Source: an uncultured Collinsella sp.
GTDB taxonomy: Bacteria; Actinomycetota; Coriobacteriia; Coriobacteriales; Coriobacteriaceae
NCBI GenBank assembly: GCA_900544755.1
Contig: UQWQ01000044.1
Span: 1-17,648, forward strand
DNA: 17,648 nucleotides
Reading direction: 5' to 3'
The position numbers and the translations under genes were made by a program. Under the pieces are notes generated by a model. That model searched no databases, had not been told where the DNA came from, and saw nothing but the letters and a program-made list of their open reading frames with translations. Of the stretch, positions 8,101 through 15,657 are shown piece by piece (within the stretch, counting starts at the first letter, position 1; the number at the start of each line of letters is the position of its first letter).

Positions 8101-9429
8101 AAAACGCACCTTGTAGGCGGGGTCGATGGACACGATGTCGCCGGGAACCACCACATGGCGACCGGGTGTCAGCGTGTAGAAATACGGGACGGCTGCCTCG
8201 TTCTCGCGCCACACCAGCAACAAGGCATTGAGGTAGCCCTCCGAATCGACATGGCCCGCCTGCTTCATAAAGGCTTCTTGTGTGTTGACACCCAGCAGGT
8301 TCTCCTTGGAGCTCAGCGTGCTCCAAATCACGCTTCGCTGGCCCATCGAATCGGGCTGGCCGACCACAAACAGGCGCGACCGCGCCGGTTGGATGGTAAC
8401 GTCACGCGTCGTCCACGCCGTATCCTGCGACAAGCGCAGCGAGACGCTTACCGTGAGCGGCTGGCTCGAGCACAGCGCCGGATTCTTCTCGCCCGCGGCA
8501 TTGGTCCACGAGTCGATGCGGAGATACGGAAACGAGGCGAACTCGTCCTTGGTGCAGGCAAGATAGTAGAGGCCCTTGTCGTCACTCCAGTGGACATCCA
8601 TGGCGCAGAACAGCGTCCAGGCGTCGAGCATCTGCCCATCGTAGATTGCATCCTCCATGGGTGAAATCTGCACCTCATGGGGATCGATCAATCCATTTGC
8701 ACCGTTAAACTGCGTAAAGAACGTTGTGTCTCCCATGGGGGCACCCTTTTGGGGCGCGGGGTCCGCAAGAAGATACTTGTAGGAATTGGCCGTCGAGGTG
8801 GCCGAGCCGCCACTACCGCCGTTACCGCCCGAACCGTTTCCGCCCGCACCGCCGCCGGCATTGCCGCCAGATGCTCCGCCCGCATTGATAACGGGAACGT
8901 TTTGTCCGCCTCCCGAGCCGCCAGCGCCGCCCGCGCCGCTGCCCGAACCACCCGCAACTCCTACGCCCGTTCCATCGGCGCTGCCGGTAACGTTGTAGGC
9001 GGTCGTGCCGCTTTGCCCCGTCAGATTTACCTGTCCCTGCGCATTATCGAGCCGCGCCTGCTGCTCACGTGCGCTCGTGTCCCGGCTGTCGCTATCCTCG
9101 TCATGACGATTTGCCTCGGCATCCGTCGAGAGCGGACTGATCCGATACGCCTCGCCGGACTCCGCGTCACCGTGACTGTATGCAGCGATATACCCCGAAG
9201 GATCGAAGCTCAGATTACTCTGGGCCAACTCAAAGGCAACCGTGCCAAATACGCCGACCGCAGCAACCGAAACCGCCGCTGCCACAACGCGCGTTGCAGC
9301 CAAAGGCTTGGCGCGATACATATTTTTAGCGGCATGCTGAACGCGCGCGGACGCATTCCGCGGGCCTTTTAATTTGGCCGACGCCGCGTTCTTGTGCGAA
9401 GCCATATGTTGAGGATATTTAGAAAACAC
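5182..9429 (-). CDS. Giant N-terminally anchored surface protein with Gly-rich linker and LRR_5 (BspA-type) repeats
   Basis: The 1415-residue protein starts with a basic segment, then a hydrophobic helix at about 46-66. It is either a long-headed signal sequence or a type II membrane anchor. A charged stretch follows, then a Gly/Ser/Asn-rich linker at about 151-209. Residues about 215-790 are not recognised. BspA-type LRR_5 blocks lie at about 797-880, 947-1055 and 1229-1290, with repeating elements such as AIGRNAFENCQNL, VSAFDGCANL and VIDSNAFSHCSNLIEIEL. LRR_5 proteins usually act in adhesion or surface binding. There is no LPXTG motif or C-terminal hydrophobic tail, so the N-terminal helix is the likely anchor. 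An ~80-residue module is duplicated at 1129-1203 and 1319-1399. The GTG start is preferred because GAGGGAG lies 9 bases upstream, whereas the internal ATG at residue 9 lacks such a site. It begins 15 bases after the transglutaminase-like gene and is the last gene of the operon. Confidence 0.88.
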   Translation of the reverse strand: MFSKYPQHMASHKNAASAKLKGPRNASARVQHAAKNMYRAKPLAATRVVAAAVSVAAVGVFGTVAFELAQSNLSFDPSGYIAAYSHGDAESGEAYRISPLSTDAEANRHDEDSDSRDTSAREQQARLDNAQGQVNLTGQSGTTAYNVTGSADGTGVGVAGGSGSGAGGAGGSGGGQNVPVINAGGASGGNAGGGAGGNGSGGNGGSGGSATSTANSYKYLLADPAPQKGAPMGDTTFFTQFNGANGLIDPHEVQISPMEDAIYDGQMLDAWTLFCAMDVHWSDDKGLYYLACTKDEFASFPYLRIDSWTNAAGEKNPALCSSQPLTVSVSLRLSQDTAWTTRDVTIQPARSRLFVVGQPDSMGQRSVIWSTLSSKENLLGVNTQEAFMKQAGHVDSEGYLNALLLVWRENEAAVPYFYTLTPGRHVVVPGDIVSIDPAYKVRFQGYALDEDYRFDDDPTSLNNSRLQTLVDVDESAVSVDGGVETLSVPQGVQAVDAYTDNRQREGFTWQINNLELPSSVYYVNVNAGFQVLDVYRVASDNPVYAATDEGILTSRDGQEYLGVPYHTRELDVPADITHVVIPDRNKLDRVVLHASKEGDLPQIDVNNLQDCTLVVDDAVLLDFITEHAGELENAYGVYVSPASNPDVQLRYSQGLVYNIKSRFEGDLCYVLDTGSNIALVQISNTIMKGAFAGNTSVDTLVLMPRFDDRVTLEDGSLAGGSVRTIVCATDEQVAYVEQRKAAAGAPDACVIKMSLSQDGYLYYANAGKTILLSAAGDEDGNLPATFDGTLLTDGGKQLQVDSIAPYAFSGDTELRFVNLGEKTSAIGRNAFENCQNLQGVFIGTPDSIEVGADAFKGCTGLGFVASRAKKAVFATAENPNPAGCTWYAPDGELQGYDSRFVTVDGIYDFDCDTQGDDTALLYGYFDGDEEGEPSILLGAPSVLNGTIDLLPSTIEIFGGYSLSGVKDLSGAFEGTGGVWDINWASAPNLAYIDRNAFRNAGIAGDLNIDLPDNDIYVGVSAFDGCANLTSASVHAATIEISDQAFTNCLRLASASFVADTNGDYDAATGAGSRNYLASSVFGNDANFTNLTVGAGIATLGYPSPGVGFFLDGATDVQEEAGRIHLSVPHGMEQDYLNAWVYGLVGYDNYDAYYGVVEFGMLSDWFMGEGPEPTVESIEAQMAKNLLEPENRLRTMMGLPLVEASTVIQADSDATESHEWKIEDNGDGTATLVSAPFDIEQADLASVLTGPTVIDSNAFSHCSNLIEIELCDKVVGIQNGAFKGCGGVTVTLPSGCPLPELLGGMESESFSFGGSVVLDIAEADRESLLKTWSRQMVGVATDDEEADYVVSKWFGNVNMDTFESPTFDVLNRAVNEPIMKCENDLRSLMGMKAIGDIGELAAPIDINKYPDYWIAG

Positions 9430-9438
9430 GTAGACCTA

Positions 9439-9445
9439 CTCCCTC
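9439..9445 (-). promoter_or_regulatory. Ribosome binding site that fixes the GTG start of the surface protein
   Basis: GAGGGAG on the minus strand lies 9 bases before the GTG start and overlaps the TAG stop of the upstream transglutaminase-like gene by one base. This arrangement suggests translational coupling. Confidence 0.6.
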
Positions 9446-11757
9446 TACAACGCGTGCAGCATGTAGCGGCGGAAGCGTTCAATAACAGTTTGCGGAACCG
9501 GCATGCTCCGATGCAGGCGTTCGGTAAAACGACGGAGCGTGCGCAACTCGTTTGGCTTAAGCTGGCGCCCACCAAACGCATAGGCTTGATGGAGTTGAAT
9601 CGCTCGGCGGTATTCCCACGGGTCGATCTGGGGGAACACCGCGGCAAAGGTGTCCAGGCAATCGAGCGGCTTGGTCTCGTCAAAGGCGTCGAGACCGCTT
9701 TGGTTCATCACAAGGGCAAGATAGCCGTAGAGCGCCGGCACGCATATATTCTGCTCATCGCTCTCGATAGCCCGCTTGCGTCGAACGCGCAAGACAAACC
9801 TGCGAATGAACAGGGCGAGCAGGACGGCAATCACCGCGCCGATCAAACCGACCCCAACTTTGGCCACAACGGGAATGTTATGCATTACCGGCACATCCTC
9901 GCGATGCTTATCCTCGGCCTGTCCTGCGACCGAGCCCGCATCGAGCGTCTTATCGTTGGCGCCGTTGCTCCATGCCTCGCCCACATCGATAATCTTATCG
10001 GCATCGAGCGTCTGGCTATAGTATCCAGGGGTGACCTCCACGGGCGTCCATCCCTGACCGTCAAGGTAGATCTCGGTCCACGCGTGCGCATCGGCAGCCG
10101 TCAAGTTGAGCGCCACGCCTGCCCCAACAGCAGCGGCCAGCTGATCATCTGCTGCCCGATAGCCCTCGACATAGCGCGCGGGAATTCCCTGAGATCGAAA
10201 CGCGAGCGTCGCCGCCGTGGCAAAGTAGGCAGAGTTGCCCTCGTGCGCCGTGCCCAAGAACCACGCGACAAACGACGTCGCCCCCGTATAGGTTGGCGGG
10301 TTATCCGTCTGCCCCGCAAGCGAAGCCAACATCGTGCGCACGCGACTGATCACGGCTGTATCCGAAACATTCGCCCCAGCATCCCAGCTGTCGCTCGAGA
10401 ACAGGTATGTATTAACGGCATCCCGCTCCTCTTCGGGAACGTCCAGGTACTTATCGCGAACGAAAGCGGCGTATACCCGCTCGCTTTTTGCATAGTCTCT
10501 CTTGGAGGACGCCAGCCAGCTCGAATCTGCAATGACGTCATCTGATGGCACGTTATCGACGGTCACACTGTATGTTTTGGACGGCAAAAGGTCCATGCTT
10601 AGCATCGTCGAGCCCGTCAACATTGCGTCGGCACCGCTCAGCGAGCGCAGTGTATAGGGAGCATAGGTGTATCTGCGGTTGGCGCCCGAGGCATTGACTG
10701 AAATCTCAACCGCCTCGACAGGCTCGCCGCCCTCACGCTCGGTCTCGGTATCAAACGCGGCGCGTTGCTCGGCTACCGTCAAACCGTTCTGACGCAGCCA
10801 TTCACGCATGCCGGACCATTCGCCCTCGTAGGACATCCAGTCGCCGCGCCCCCAAGACATGCCATCAAACGTCGTGCCCACAAAACCCTTCATGAGCAGG
10901 TCGTCATCGAGCGTCTTGTCGGCAGTAAGCGACAGCGTCGTGGACGCGCCTTCGTTCATGTCCGCCGCTTGCGAAAGGTCGCCCTCGGGCAGCGAATCAT
11001 CCCCAAATCGAACGTTCTGGACCGCTTTGACGGCAGACGCCGACAGGGCGGACACCTCGGGAAGAGGCTGCACAAGGGCAACGATCAGCGCAAAGAGAAC
11101 ACCGCATGCGGCGCACAGGCCACCAAGACCAAAAAGAACCTGGGGCAAACCTACCGTAGAGCCCCGCAACTCGCCAGCACGGCACTGGACAAGCCAGCCC
11201 GCAACGCCCAGTGTCATAGATATCGCAGAATCACCAGCCTGCAGCTCCATGGAGGCCGAGCCGCAGATAACGATGATTAAGAGCGTGGGCCACGAAACGC
11301 TCAAGTTGGCAAAAAGCCAGGCGAGTGAGCCGGCAAACATACCGGCGAGCACTGCCAGCGGCACAGATTCACACAGCAGGCCGGCGTCTGCCACCAATGG
11401 AATATACAGCTCAAAGATTGAGTTGACGCGAGCGATAACGGCATTGGTGCACGCATAGAAGCCCCAGCGCGCCGAAGGAACTAAGAGCGCGCATAAAAGC
11501 GCCATGGACGCCGCAGCCAAGGCTATCCAGAGGGAGGTCTTTTTCGACGCCAGCGAAACATCCAAAACGCTCAGCGCAACAGCCACGCCAGCGGCGACGG
11601 CAAGCATGACCCCCATGTACGTTACGCTCAGGCACCAAGCAATTGTGCAGCAAAAACCTGCAGACAGTAACACCGCGGGAGCCACCGACAGGAATACGGC
11701 AACAACGCGACTGTTCGAAGCGATGTGCTCCGTCGAGGTAAGAGTCACAAAGTCCAT
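9445..11757 (-). CDS. Multi-pass membrane protein with extracytoplasmic transglutaminase-like domain (catalytic Cys replaced by Ser)
   Basis: The 770-residue product follows the TgpA-like plan. About six hydrophobic segments lie in residues 17-230, a large extracytoplasmic region spans 231-628, another helix lies at about 630-652, and a basic cytoplasmic tail runs to 770. The transglutaminase-like core is at about 490-580: GNSAYFATAATLAF, then GIPARYVEGY, then DAHAWTEIY with His558, and GWTPVEVTP with Glu574. Active family members have Cys in the first motif (as in G-Y-C-x-x-FA); here Ser509 (TCT codon) occupies that place, and Glu stands where Asp is common. The protein may be a serine-based variant, a binding domain or inactive. 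A longer frame begins at 11868 but would overlap the DUF58 gene by ~110 bases. The ATG at 11757 is chosen because GGAG lies 7 bases upstream and one base separates it from the DUF58 stop. It sits in a MoxR-DUF58-transglutaminase cluster, a widespread arrangement. Confidence 0.9.
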   Translation of the reverse strand: MDFVTLTSTEHIASNSRVVAVFLSVAPAVLLSAGFCCTIAWCLSVTYMGVMLAVAAGVAVALSVLDVSLASKKTSLWIALAAASMALLCALLVPSARWGFYACTNAVIARVNSIFELYIPLVADAGLLCESVPLAVLAGMFAGSLAWLFANLSVSWPTLLIIVICGSASMELQAGDSAISMTLGVAGWLVQCRAGELRGSTVGLPQVLFGLGGLCAACGVLFALIVALVQPLPEVSALSASAVKAVQNVRFGDDSLPEGDLSQAADMNEGASTTLSLTADKTLDDDLLMKGFVGTTFDGMSWGRGDWMSYEGEWSGMREWLRQNGLTVAEQRAAFDTETEREGGEPVEAVEISVNASGANRRYTYAPYTLRSLSGADAMLTGSTMLSMDLLPSKTYSVTVDNVPSDDVIADSSWLASSKRDYAKSERVYAAFVRDKYLDVPEEERDAVNTYLFSSDSWDAGANVSDTAVISRVRTMLASLAGQTDNPPTYTGATSFVAWFLGTAHEGNSAYFATAATLAFRSQGIPARYVEGYRAADDQLAAAVGAGVALNLTAADAHAWTEIYLDGQGWTPVEVTPGYYSQTLDADKIIDVGEAWSNGANDKTLDAGSVAGQAEDKHREDVPVMHNIPVVAKVGVGLIGAVIAVLLALFIRRFVLRVRRKRAIESDEQNICVPALYGYLALVMNQSGLDAFDETKPLDCLDTFAAVFPQIDPWEYRRAIQLHQAYAFGGRQLKPNELRTLRRFTERLHRSMPVPQTVIERFRRYMLHAL

Positions 11758-11758
11758 C

Positions 11759-12931
11759 TTAGAGCTCCAGACTCTTGATACGGGCCGAATCGCTCGATAC
11801 CGGGCAATGGGTGATGATGTAGTTGGCGCCGTGCTCGATGCCATACGACTCGACCGAATCCGACACATGGAGTACCGATAGATCGGTCAGACGGCCTATC
11901 TCGATATAGGCCTGTTCATCGACGCCCACCGTTACCAGCACCGTTTTGCCAATGCCCTTTGCTGCCACGAGCTTGGCATAGTGCTCGTGCGATGTTGGAT
12001 AGGCAGGGCCAAGCGGCGTTGCCGTCAAAGCATCAAGCATCCTATTGAACCCACGTCGGTCATCAACGGGATAGACAGCCAAAGAGCCTTCGGGGGCAGC
12101 CACGACCACATGATGGTATCCCTGACGCATAAGCGCCAGCGATATCGATGCGGTAAAACCCAGCACCGCAGAAAGAACCTCAGCGTGGCTTGCGTGCTCA
12201 AAATCGCACGCAAACGCACCAAACAAGATGGCAATAGCGTGGTCTTGTGGGCGCGAAGCCTCGCGCACCAGCATGTCGTCAAAACGCGTCGACAGCTTCC
12301 AGTGAATCGACTTAACGGCATCACCCTCGTGATAGGGCCTTATGTCAAAGACCTCGGAGGCATCTTGGCCGCTTCGATGGGGATCGTAGCTCGTGCCCTC
12401 AAGACCGGCAGAAGCATTTTGGTTAGGAACAACCTGGATGTCGAGCACCTCGGGATAGACCGTAAACAACCCATGAAAGTCTGCATTCTCGAGAGCAAGC
12501 GACGTAAAGCCCATCTCGTCGACCAGGCGCGCGGTGTCAAGGGTAATCGTGTGCGCACCGCAGACGGTCGAATCGAGCTCCAGCTCAAACAAAGCGGGCC
12601 TGCCCATCGCGGGGGCAAGACTTACGGGATAGACTGTCCGCGCTCCCGTCAGCTGGTTATAAACCGAAAACGACAGCTCCATACGACCGCGAAACATAAG
12701 CGGGCGATCCAGTGTGATGCGCAATACAAGAGGCGCGTTGACAACACACGACCGGGGAAGCTCAAAGCTAAGCTTGAGCAGGGCAACGCTCGAACGGCAC
12801 GCCGCCACCGTAATCACGGGCATGGCGATCAACGCCGCGGCAGCAGCGAGCGCGGCCGCATTGGCGGTAAACACAAACGTGGCGAGCAGGAGCGCGACGG
12901 ACACGATATAGGTAATCTTGTTGGCAATCAT
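11759..12931 (-). CDS. DUF58 domain-containing membrane-associated protein
   Basis: The 390-residue protein opens with two hydrophobic segments (about 6-22 and 24-45). A beta-rich region follows, and then the DUF58 signature at about 183-226: DPHRSGQD, DIRPYHEGD, SIHWKLSTR and LVREA. DUF58 proteins carry a von Willebrand A-like fold and are almost always encoded next to a MoxR ATPase. The accepted view is that the ATPase remodels or matures this partner, though the exact job is unknown. Here the gene follows moxR by 35 bases and its stop is one base from the transglutaminase-like start, so the three are almost certainly one transcript. No strong ribosome site is visible before the ATG, so translation may depend on coupling. 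No truncation or frameshift is seen. Confidence 0.93.
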   Translation of the reverse strand: MIANKITYIVSVALLLATFVFTANAAALAAAAALIAMPVITVAACRSSVALLKLSFELPRSCVVNAPLVLRITLDRPLMFRGRMELSFSVYNQLTGARTVYPVSLAPAMGRPALFELELDSTVCGAHTITLDTARLVDEMGFTSLALENADFHGLFTVYPEVLDIQVVPNQNASAGLEGTSYDPHRSGQDASEVFDIRPYHEGDAVKSIHWKLSTRFDDMLVREASRPQDHAIAILFGAFACDFEHASHAEVLSAVLGFTASISLALMRQGYHHVVVAAPEGSLAVYPVDDRRGFNRMLDALTATPLGPAYPTSHEHYAKLVAAKGIGKTVLVTVGVDEQAYIEIGRLTDLSVLHVSDSVESYGIEHGANYIITHCPVSSDSARIKSLEL

Positions 12932-12966
12932 GGGCGTAACGTAGGACGCAAAAGGTAAACGATCCG

Positions 12967-13920
12967 CTACGAGCGGCCGCGAACCTGACCCATAGACGGG
13001 GCGGGAACGGCAGCGAGGATGCGGTCGAGGACGTCGGCGGCGCCAATCGATTCAATACGCGCCTGGGGGCGTAAAACGAGACGGTGGGCGCAAACAGCCT
13101 TAAATACCTCGCGCACGTCCTCGGGCACCACATAGTCGCGCTCACGAATCAATGCGCAGGCGCGCGCCATGCGGGTGAGCGCGATAATGCCGCGGGGGCT
13201 CACGCCCAGCTCGACAAGATCGTCATTACGGGTCTCCTCGCACAGGCGGACGATATAATCCAGCACCGTGTCGGCAACCTGTACATTGCCCAGGTAGTTT
13301 TGGATATCGAGCAGGTCATCGCGGGCAACCATGGGCTTAATGTCGTCGAGCGGGTTGGCGTAGCGACGGGCCTTGAGGATATCGATCTGGTCCTGGCGCG
13401 ACGGATAGCCAACAGACAGGCGAACCATAAAGCGGTCGAGCTGGCTATCGGGCAGCGGTTGCGTGCCCGCCGAGCCCACCGGGTTCTCGGTTGCGATGCA
13501 CACGAAGGGACGCGGGACCTGATGCGTCTGCCCGTCGATAGTCACCGCACGCTCTTCCATAACCTCGAGCAGGGCCGACTGCGTCTTAGCACTGGTACGG
13601 TTAATCTCGTCGCCCAGCAGCATATTGCAGTTGACAGCGCCCCACACAAAGCGAAACGTGCCGGCGTCGCGGTCGAACATCGTAAAGCCCGTAATGTCCG
13701 AGGGCAGCGTATCGGGCGTAAACTGCACGCGCTTAAAGTCCAGGCCCAGCGCGCGCGAAAGCGCCAGGGCCAGTGTCGTCTTACCGGTACCGGGCACATC
13801 CTCTAACAGGATATGGCCGCCGGCATAGATGGCCATGAGAGCTTTCTCGATCACATCGCGCTTGCCCAGCAGGGCGCGGCTCACTTCGTTGATGATGCTG
13901 TTGGACTGTTCGACGATCAC
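12967..13920 (-). CDS. MoxR family AAA+ ATPase
   Basis: A 317-residue MoxR ATPase of normal size. Walker A is DVPGTGKTT at residues 41-49, with Lys47 for ATP. Walker B is MLLGDEINR at 100-108, with Asp104 and Glu105. The MoxR hallmark KTQSALLEVMEE is at about 112-123, sensor 1 is ATENP at 143-147, and LPDSQLDRF is at about 156-164 with a probable arginine finger. The helical lid follows, including SPRG near residue 240. MoxR proteins are cytosolic chaperone-like ATPases that act on client or partner proteins, often with VWA or DUF58 members. The GTG start is supported by GAGGAA about 10 bases upstream and lies 2 bases after the stop of the hybrid kinase gene. The kinase and the ATPase are therefore probably co-translated. 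Confidence 0.95.
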   Translation of the reverse strand: MIVEQSNSIINEVSRALLGKRDVIEKALMAIYAGGHILLEDVPGTGKTTLALALSRALGLDFKRVQFTPDTLPSDITGFTMFDRDAGTFRFVWGAVNCNMLLGDEINRTSAKTQSALLEVMEERAVTIDGQTHQVPRPFVCIATENPVGSAGTQPLPDSQLDRFMVRLSVGYPSRQDQIDILKARRYANPLDDIKPMVARDDLLDIQNYLGNVQVADTVLDYIVRLCEETRNDDLVELGVSPRGIIALTRMARACALIRERDYVVPEDVREVFKAVCAHRLVLRPQARIESIGAADVLDRILAAVPAPSMGQVRGRS

Positions 13921-13922
13921 GG

Positions 13923-15566
13923 TTACTCATTTCCTCGGTAAGCTGCCTCGGCCGTCGCGGCCGCCAGCTGTGCTTTCAAAACGTTCAGATCGATGGGCTT
14001 GCCCACATGTCCGTTCATGCCCACACTGCGCGAGCGCTCAACGTCCTCGGTGTAGTCATTGGCAGAAAGCGCAATGATGGGAATGGCGCCGGCGTCCTCA
14101 CGATCGAGCCTTCGAATCCGTTCCGCCGCTTCCCAGCCGTTCAGCACGGGCATCTGAATATCCATGAGGATCGCATCGTACGTGCCCACGGGCATGCTCC
14201 GGAATCGCTCAACGACCGCTTGGCCGTTCTCGGCGCGATCAACCGCCGCGCCTCGTCTTGCCAGCAGCTCAATCACGATCATGGCATTGATTTCGTTATC
14301 CTCCGCCAGCAGGAATCGCTTGCCCTCAAACTGGTAGGTAAACGACGACCCCATGGAATCGGACGCCGTCTCGAGCGTCTGCTCTTTAATCTTGAGCTCC
14401 TCGACCTGCTCCGGCGTGGCAAGTCGCAGCGGAATGTAGGCCGAAAACGTTGAGCCGCGTCCGGGCTCGGTATCGACGACGATCTCGCCGCCCATCAGGT
14501 CGACGAGCGCGCTCGTGATGGCCATACCCAAGCCCGTTCCGCCGTAGCGGCGCGCAATGGTGCGGTCCTCCTGCTCAAACGGCTTAAAGATCTTGCTGAT
14601 GTAGCGCGGGTCCATGCCCTTGCCCGTGTCGTGCACGCGCAGCATATAACTCACGCCGTCGTCTGTCCGGTACATCTCGCGCAGGGTTACGGTAACGCTG
14701 CCGCCCCGCTCGGTAAACTTGACCGCGTTGGAAATAAAGTTGATGACGACCTGCGACAGGCGCATGCGATCGCCCACGACAAAGACGTTTTCGCAGTCCT
14801 CGAGAATAACCGAGTACGTAAGCCCCTTGTCGGCTGCCTGCGAGGTAAACATGCGTTCAATCTCGTCGGCAAACAGACGCAAATCAAACGGTGCATCGTC
14901 AATGCGCACGCGCCCGCTGTTGAGGCGGCTCATGTCGAGCATGTCGTTGATAAGCGAAAGCAAATAGACAGAAAGCTGCGAGGCGCGAGACAGGTCATCC
15001 ATCAGGCGCGACTCATCCGCATGATGCTCGCGGGCAAGCGAGATCATGCCCTCGATGCCATTGAGCGGCGTGCGGATCTCGTGGCTCATCTGGTTCATAT
15101 AGTCGGTGCGCGCGTTGGCGGTCTCGACGGCGCGATCGCGCTCGGCCTCCGCCTTGGCGATGCGCTCGCTTTCGGTCGTCACGTCGACTGCAGAAACCAG
15201 GTACTGGGTGCCGTTCTGTATGAGCGAAATCGTAAACCTTATGCTGAGCTGCGATTTTGCTCCATGGGGCGCATGGTAGGAGCACAGAAGGTTCAGCGGA
15301 GTCGCGTGGTCCCAGTCCCTCACCTGTCGCTGTATGCGAACACGGTCGCTATCGGGAATAAAACGGTACAGCGTCTCGATGTCGTCGCCAATACGCTCGG
15401 GCGATACGCCAAAGACGCGTTCAAAATTTGGGGTGATATAGAGCGGAAGACAGTCGCTGGCACGCAAGACCAGCGCAACGTTGGGCCCTTGCTGCGCAAG
15501 CGCCTCTTCAAACAGTCGACGCGCTCGGTCCGCGTCGCGCTTCTCGTGTGAACCGAACAGCCCCAA
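13923..15566 (-). CDS. Cytosolic PAS-domain hybrid histidine kinase with C-terminal receiver
   Basis: The 547-residue protein has no hydrophobic helix, so it should be cytosolic. Domains in order are a PAS-like sensor at about 25-135 (LPLYITPNFERVFGVSPERI), a short coiled stretch (ERIAKAEAERDRAVETANAR), HisKA with SHEIRTPLNG (phospho-acceptor His162), HATPase_c at about 265-382 (N box Asn280 in NFISNAVKF, DTGKGM, FKPFEQ, GGTGLGM) and a receiver at about 416-535 (LLAEDNEIN, acceptor Asp469 in LMDIQMP, Lys523 in GKPI). It has no Hpt or output domain, so a separate partner must complete the relay. Start choice: TTG at 15566 preceded by AAGGGGG 4 bases upstream. Its stop is 2 bases from moxR, making it the first gene of the operon and a plausible controller of it. 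Family assignment is firm; the signal is unknown. Confidence 0.94.
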   Translation of the reverse strand: MGLFGSHEKRDADRARRLFEEALAQQGPNVALVLRASDCLPLYITPNFERVFGVSPERIGDDIETLYRFIPDSDRVRIQRQVRDWDHATPLNLLCSYHAPHGAKSQLSIRFTISLIQNGTQYLVSAVDVTTESERIAKAEAERDRAVETANARTDYMNQMSHEIRTPLNGIEGMISLAREHHADESRLMDDLSRASQLSVYLLSLINDMLDMSRLNSGRVRIDDAPFDLRLFADEIERMFTSQAADKGLTYSVILEDCENVFVVGDRMRLSQVVINFISNAVKFTERGGSVTVTLREMYRTDDGVSYMLRVHDTGKGMDPRYISKIFKPFEQEDRTIARRYGGTGLGMAITSALVDLMGGEIVVDTEPGRGSTFSAYIPLRLATPEQVEELKIKEQTLETASDSMGSSFTYQFEGKRFLLAEDNEINAMIVIELLARRGAAVDRAENGQAVVERFRSMPVGTYDAILMDIQMPVLNGWEAAERIRRLDREDAGAIPIIALSANDYTEDVERSRSVGMNGHVGKPIDLNVLKAQLAAATAEAAYRGNE

Positions 15567-15570
15567 TATG

Positions 15571-15577
15571 CCCCCTT
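15571..15577 (-). promoter_or_regulatory. Ribosome binding site deciding the TTG start of the hybrid kinase
   Basis: AAGGGGG on the minus strand lies 4 bases before TTG. No ATG or GTG in the same frame nearby has a comparable site, so the rare TTG start is preferred. Confidence 0.55.
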
Positions 15578-15623
15578 TTATATTTCGGGGTTTAGTCTAC
15601 CAGCTCAAAGGCACTTTACAGAG

Positions 15624-15651
15624 ATAATACCCAGCTAAAGTTAGCAATTAA
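15624..15651 (-). promoter_or_regulatory. Weak candidate promoter of the five-gene operon
   Basis: The region between the SDR terminator and the kinase start must hold the operon promoter if the terminator works. The best pair I see on the minus strand is TTAATT (15646-15651), a 16-base spacer and TATTAT (15624-15629). The -35 match is poor, so an activator or alternative sigma factor is possible. Apart from this and the ribosome site, I see no further structure in 15578-15657. Confidence 0.28.
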
Positions 15652-15657
15652 TGATGC

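Noticed and set aside
8786..8990. Possible short tandem repeat or phase-variable tract in the Gly-rich coding region
   Set aside because: The codons are irregular with no run of identical units long enough to favour slipping, so it is treated as a protein linker.
9394..10545. A 383-codon open frame on the plus strand opposite the transglutaminase-like gene
   Set aside because: It is Arg/His-rich and antisense to the conserved GIPARYVEGY and DAHAWTEIY motifs, which fixes the true coding strand.
11758..11868. A 37-residue N-terminal extension of the transglutaminase-like protein
   Set aside because: It would overlap the DUF58 gene by about 110 bases and adds a Ser/Arg-rich stretch unlike a membrane-protein start; the ATG at 11757 has a proper ribosome site.
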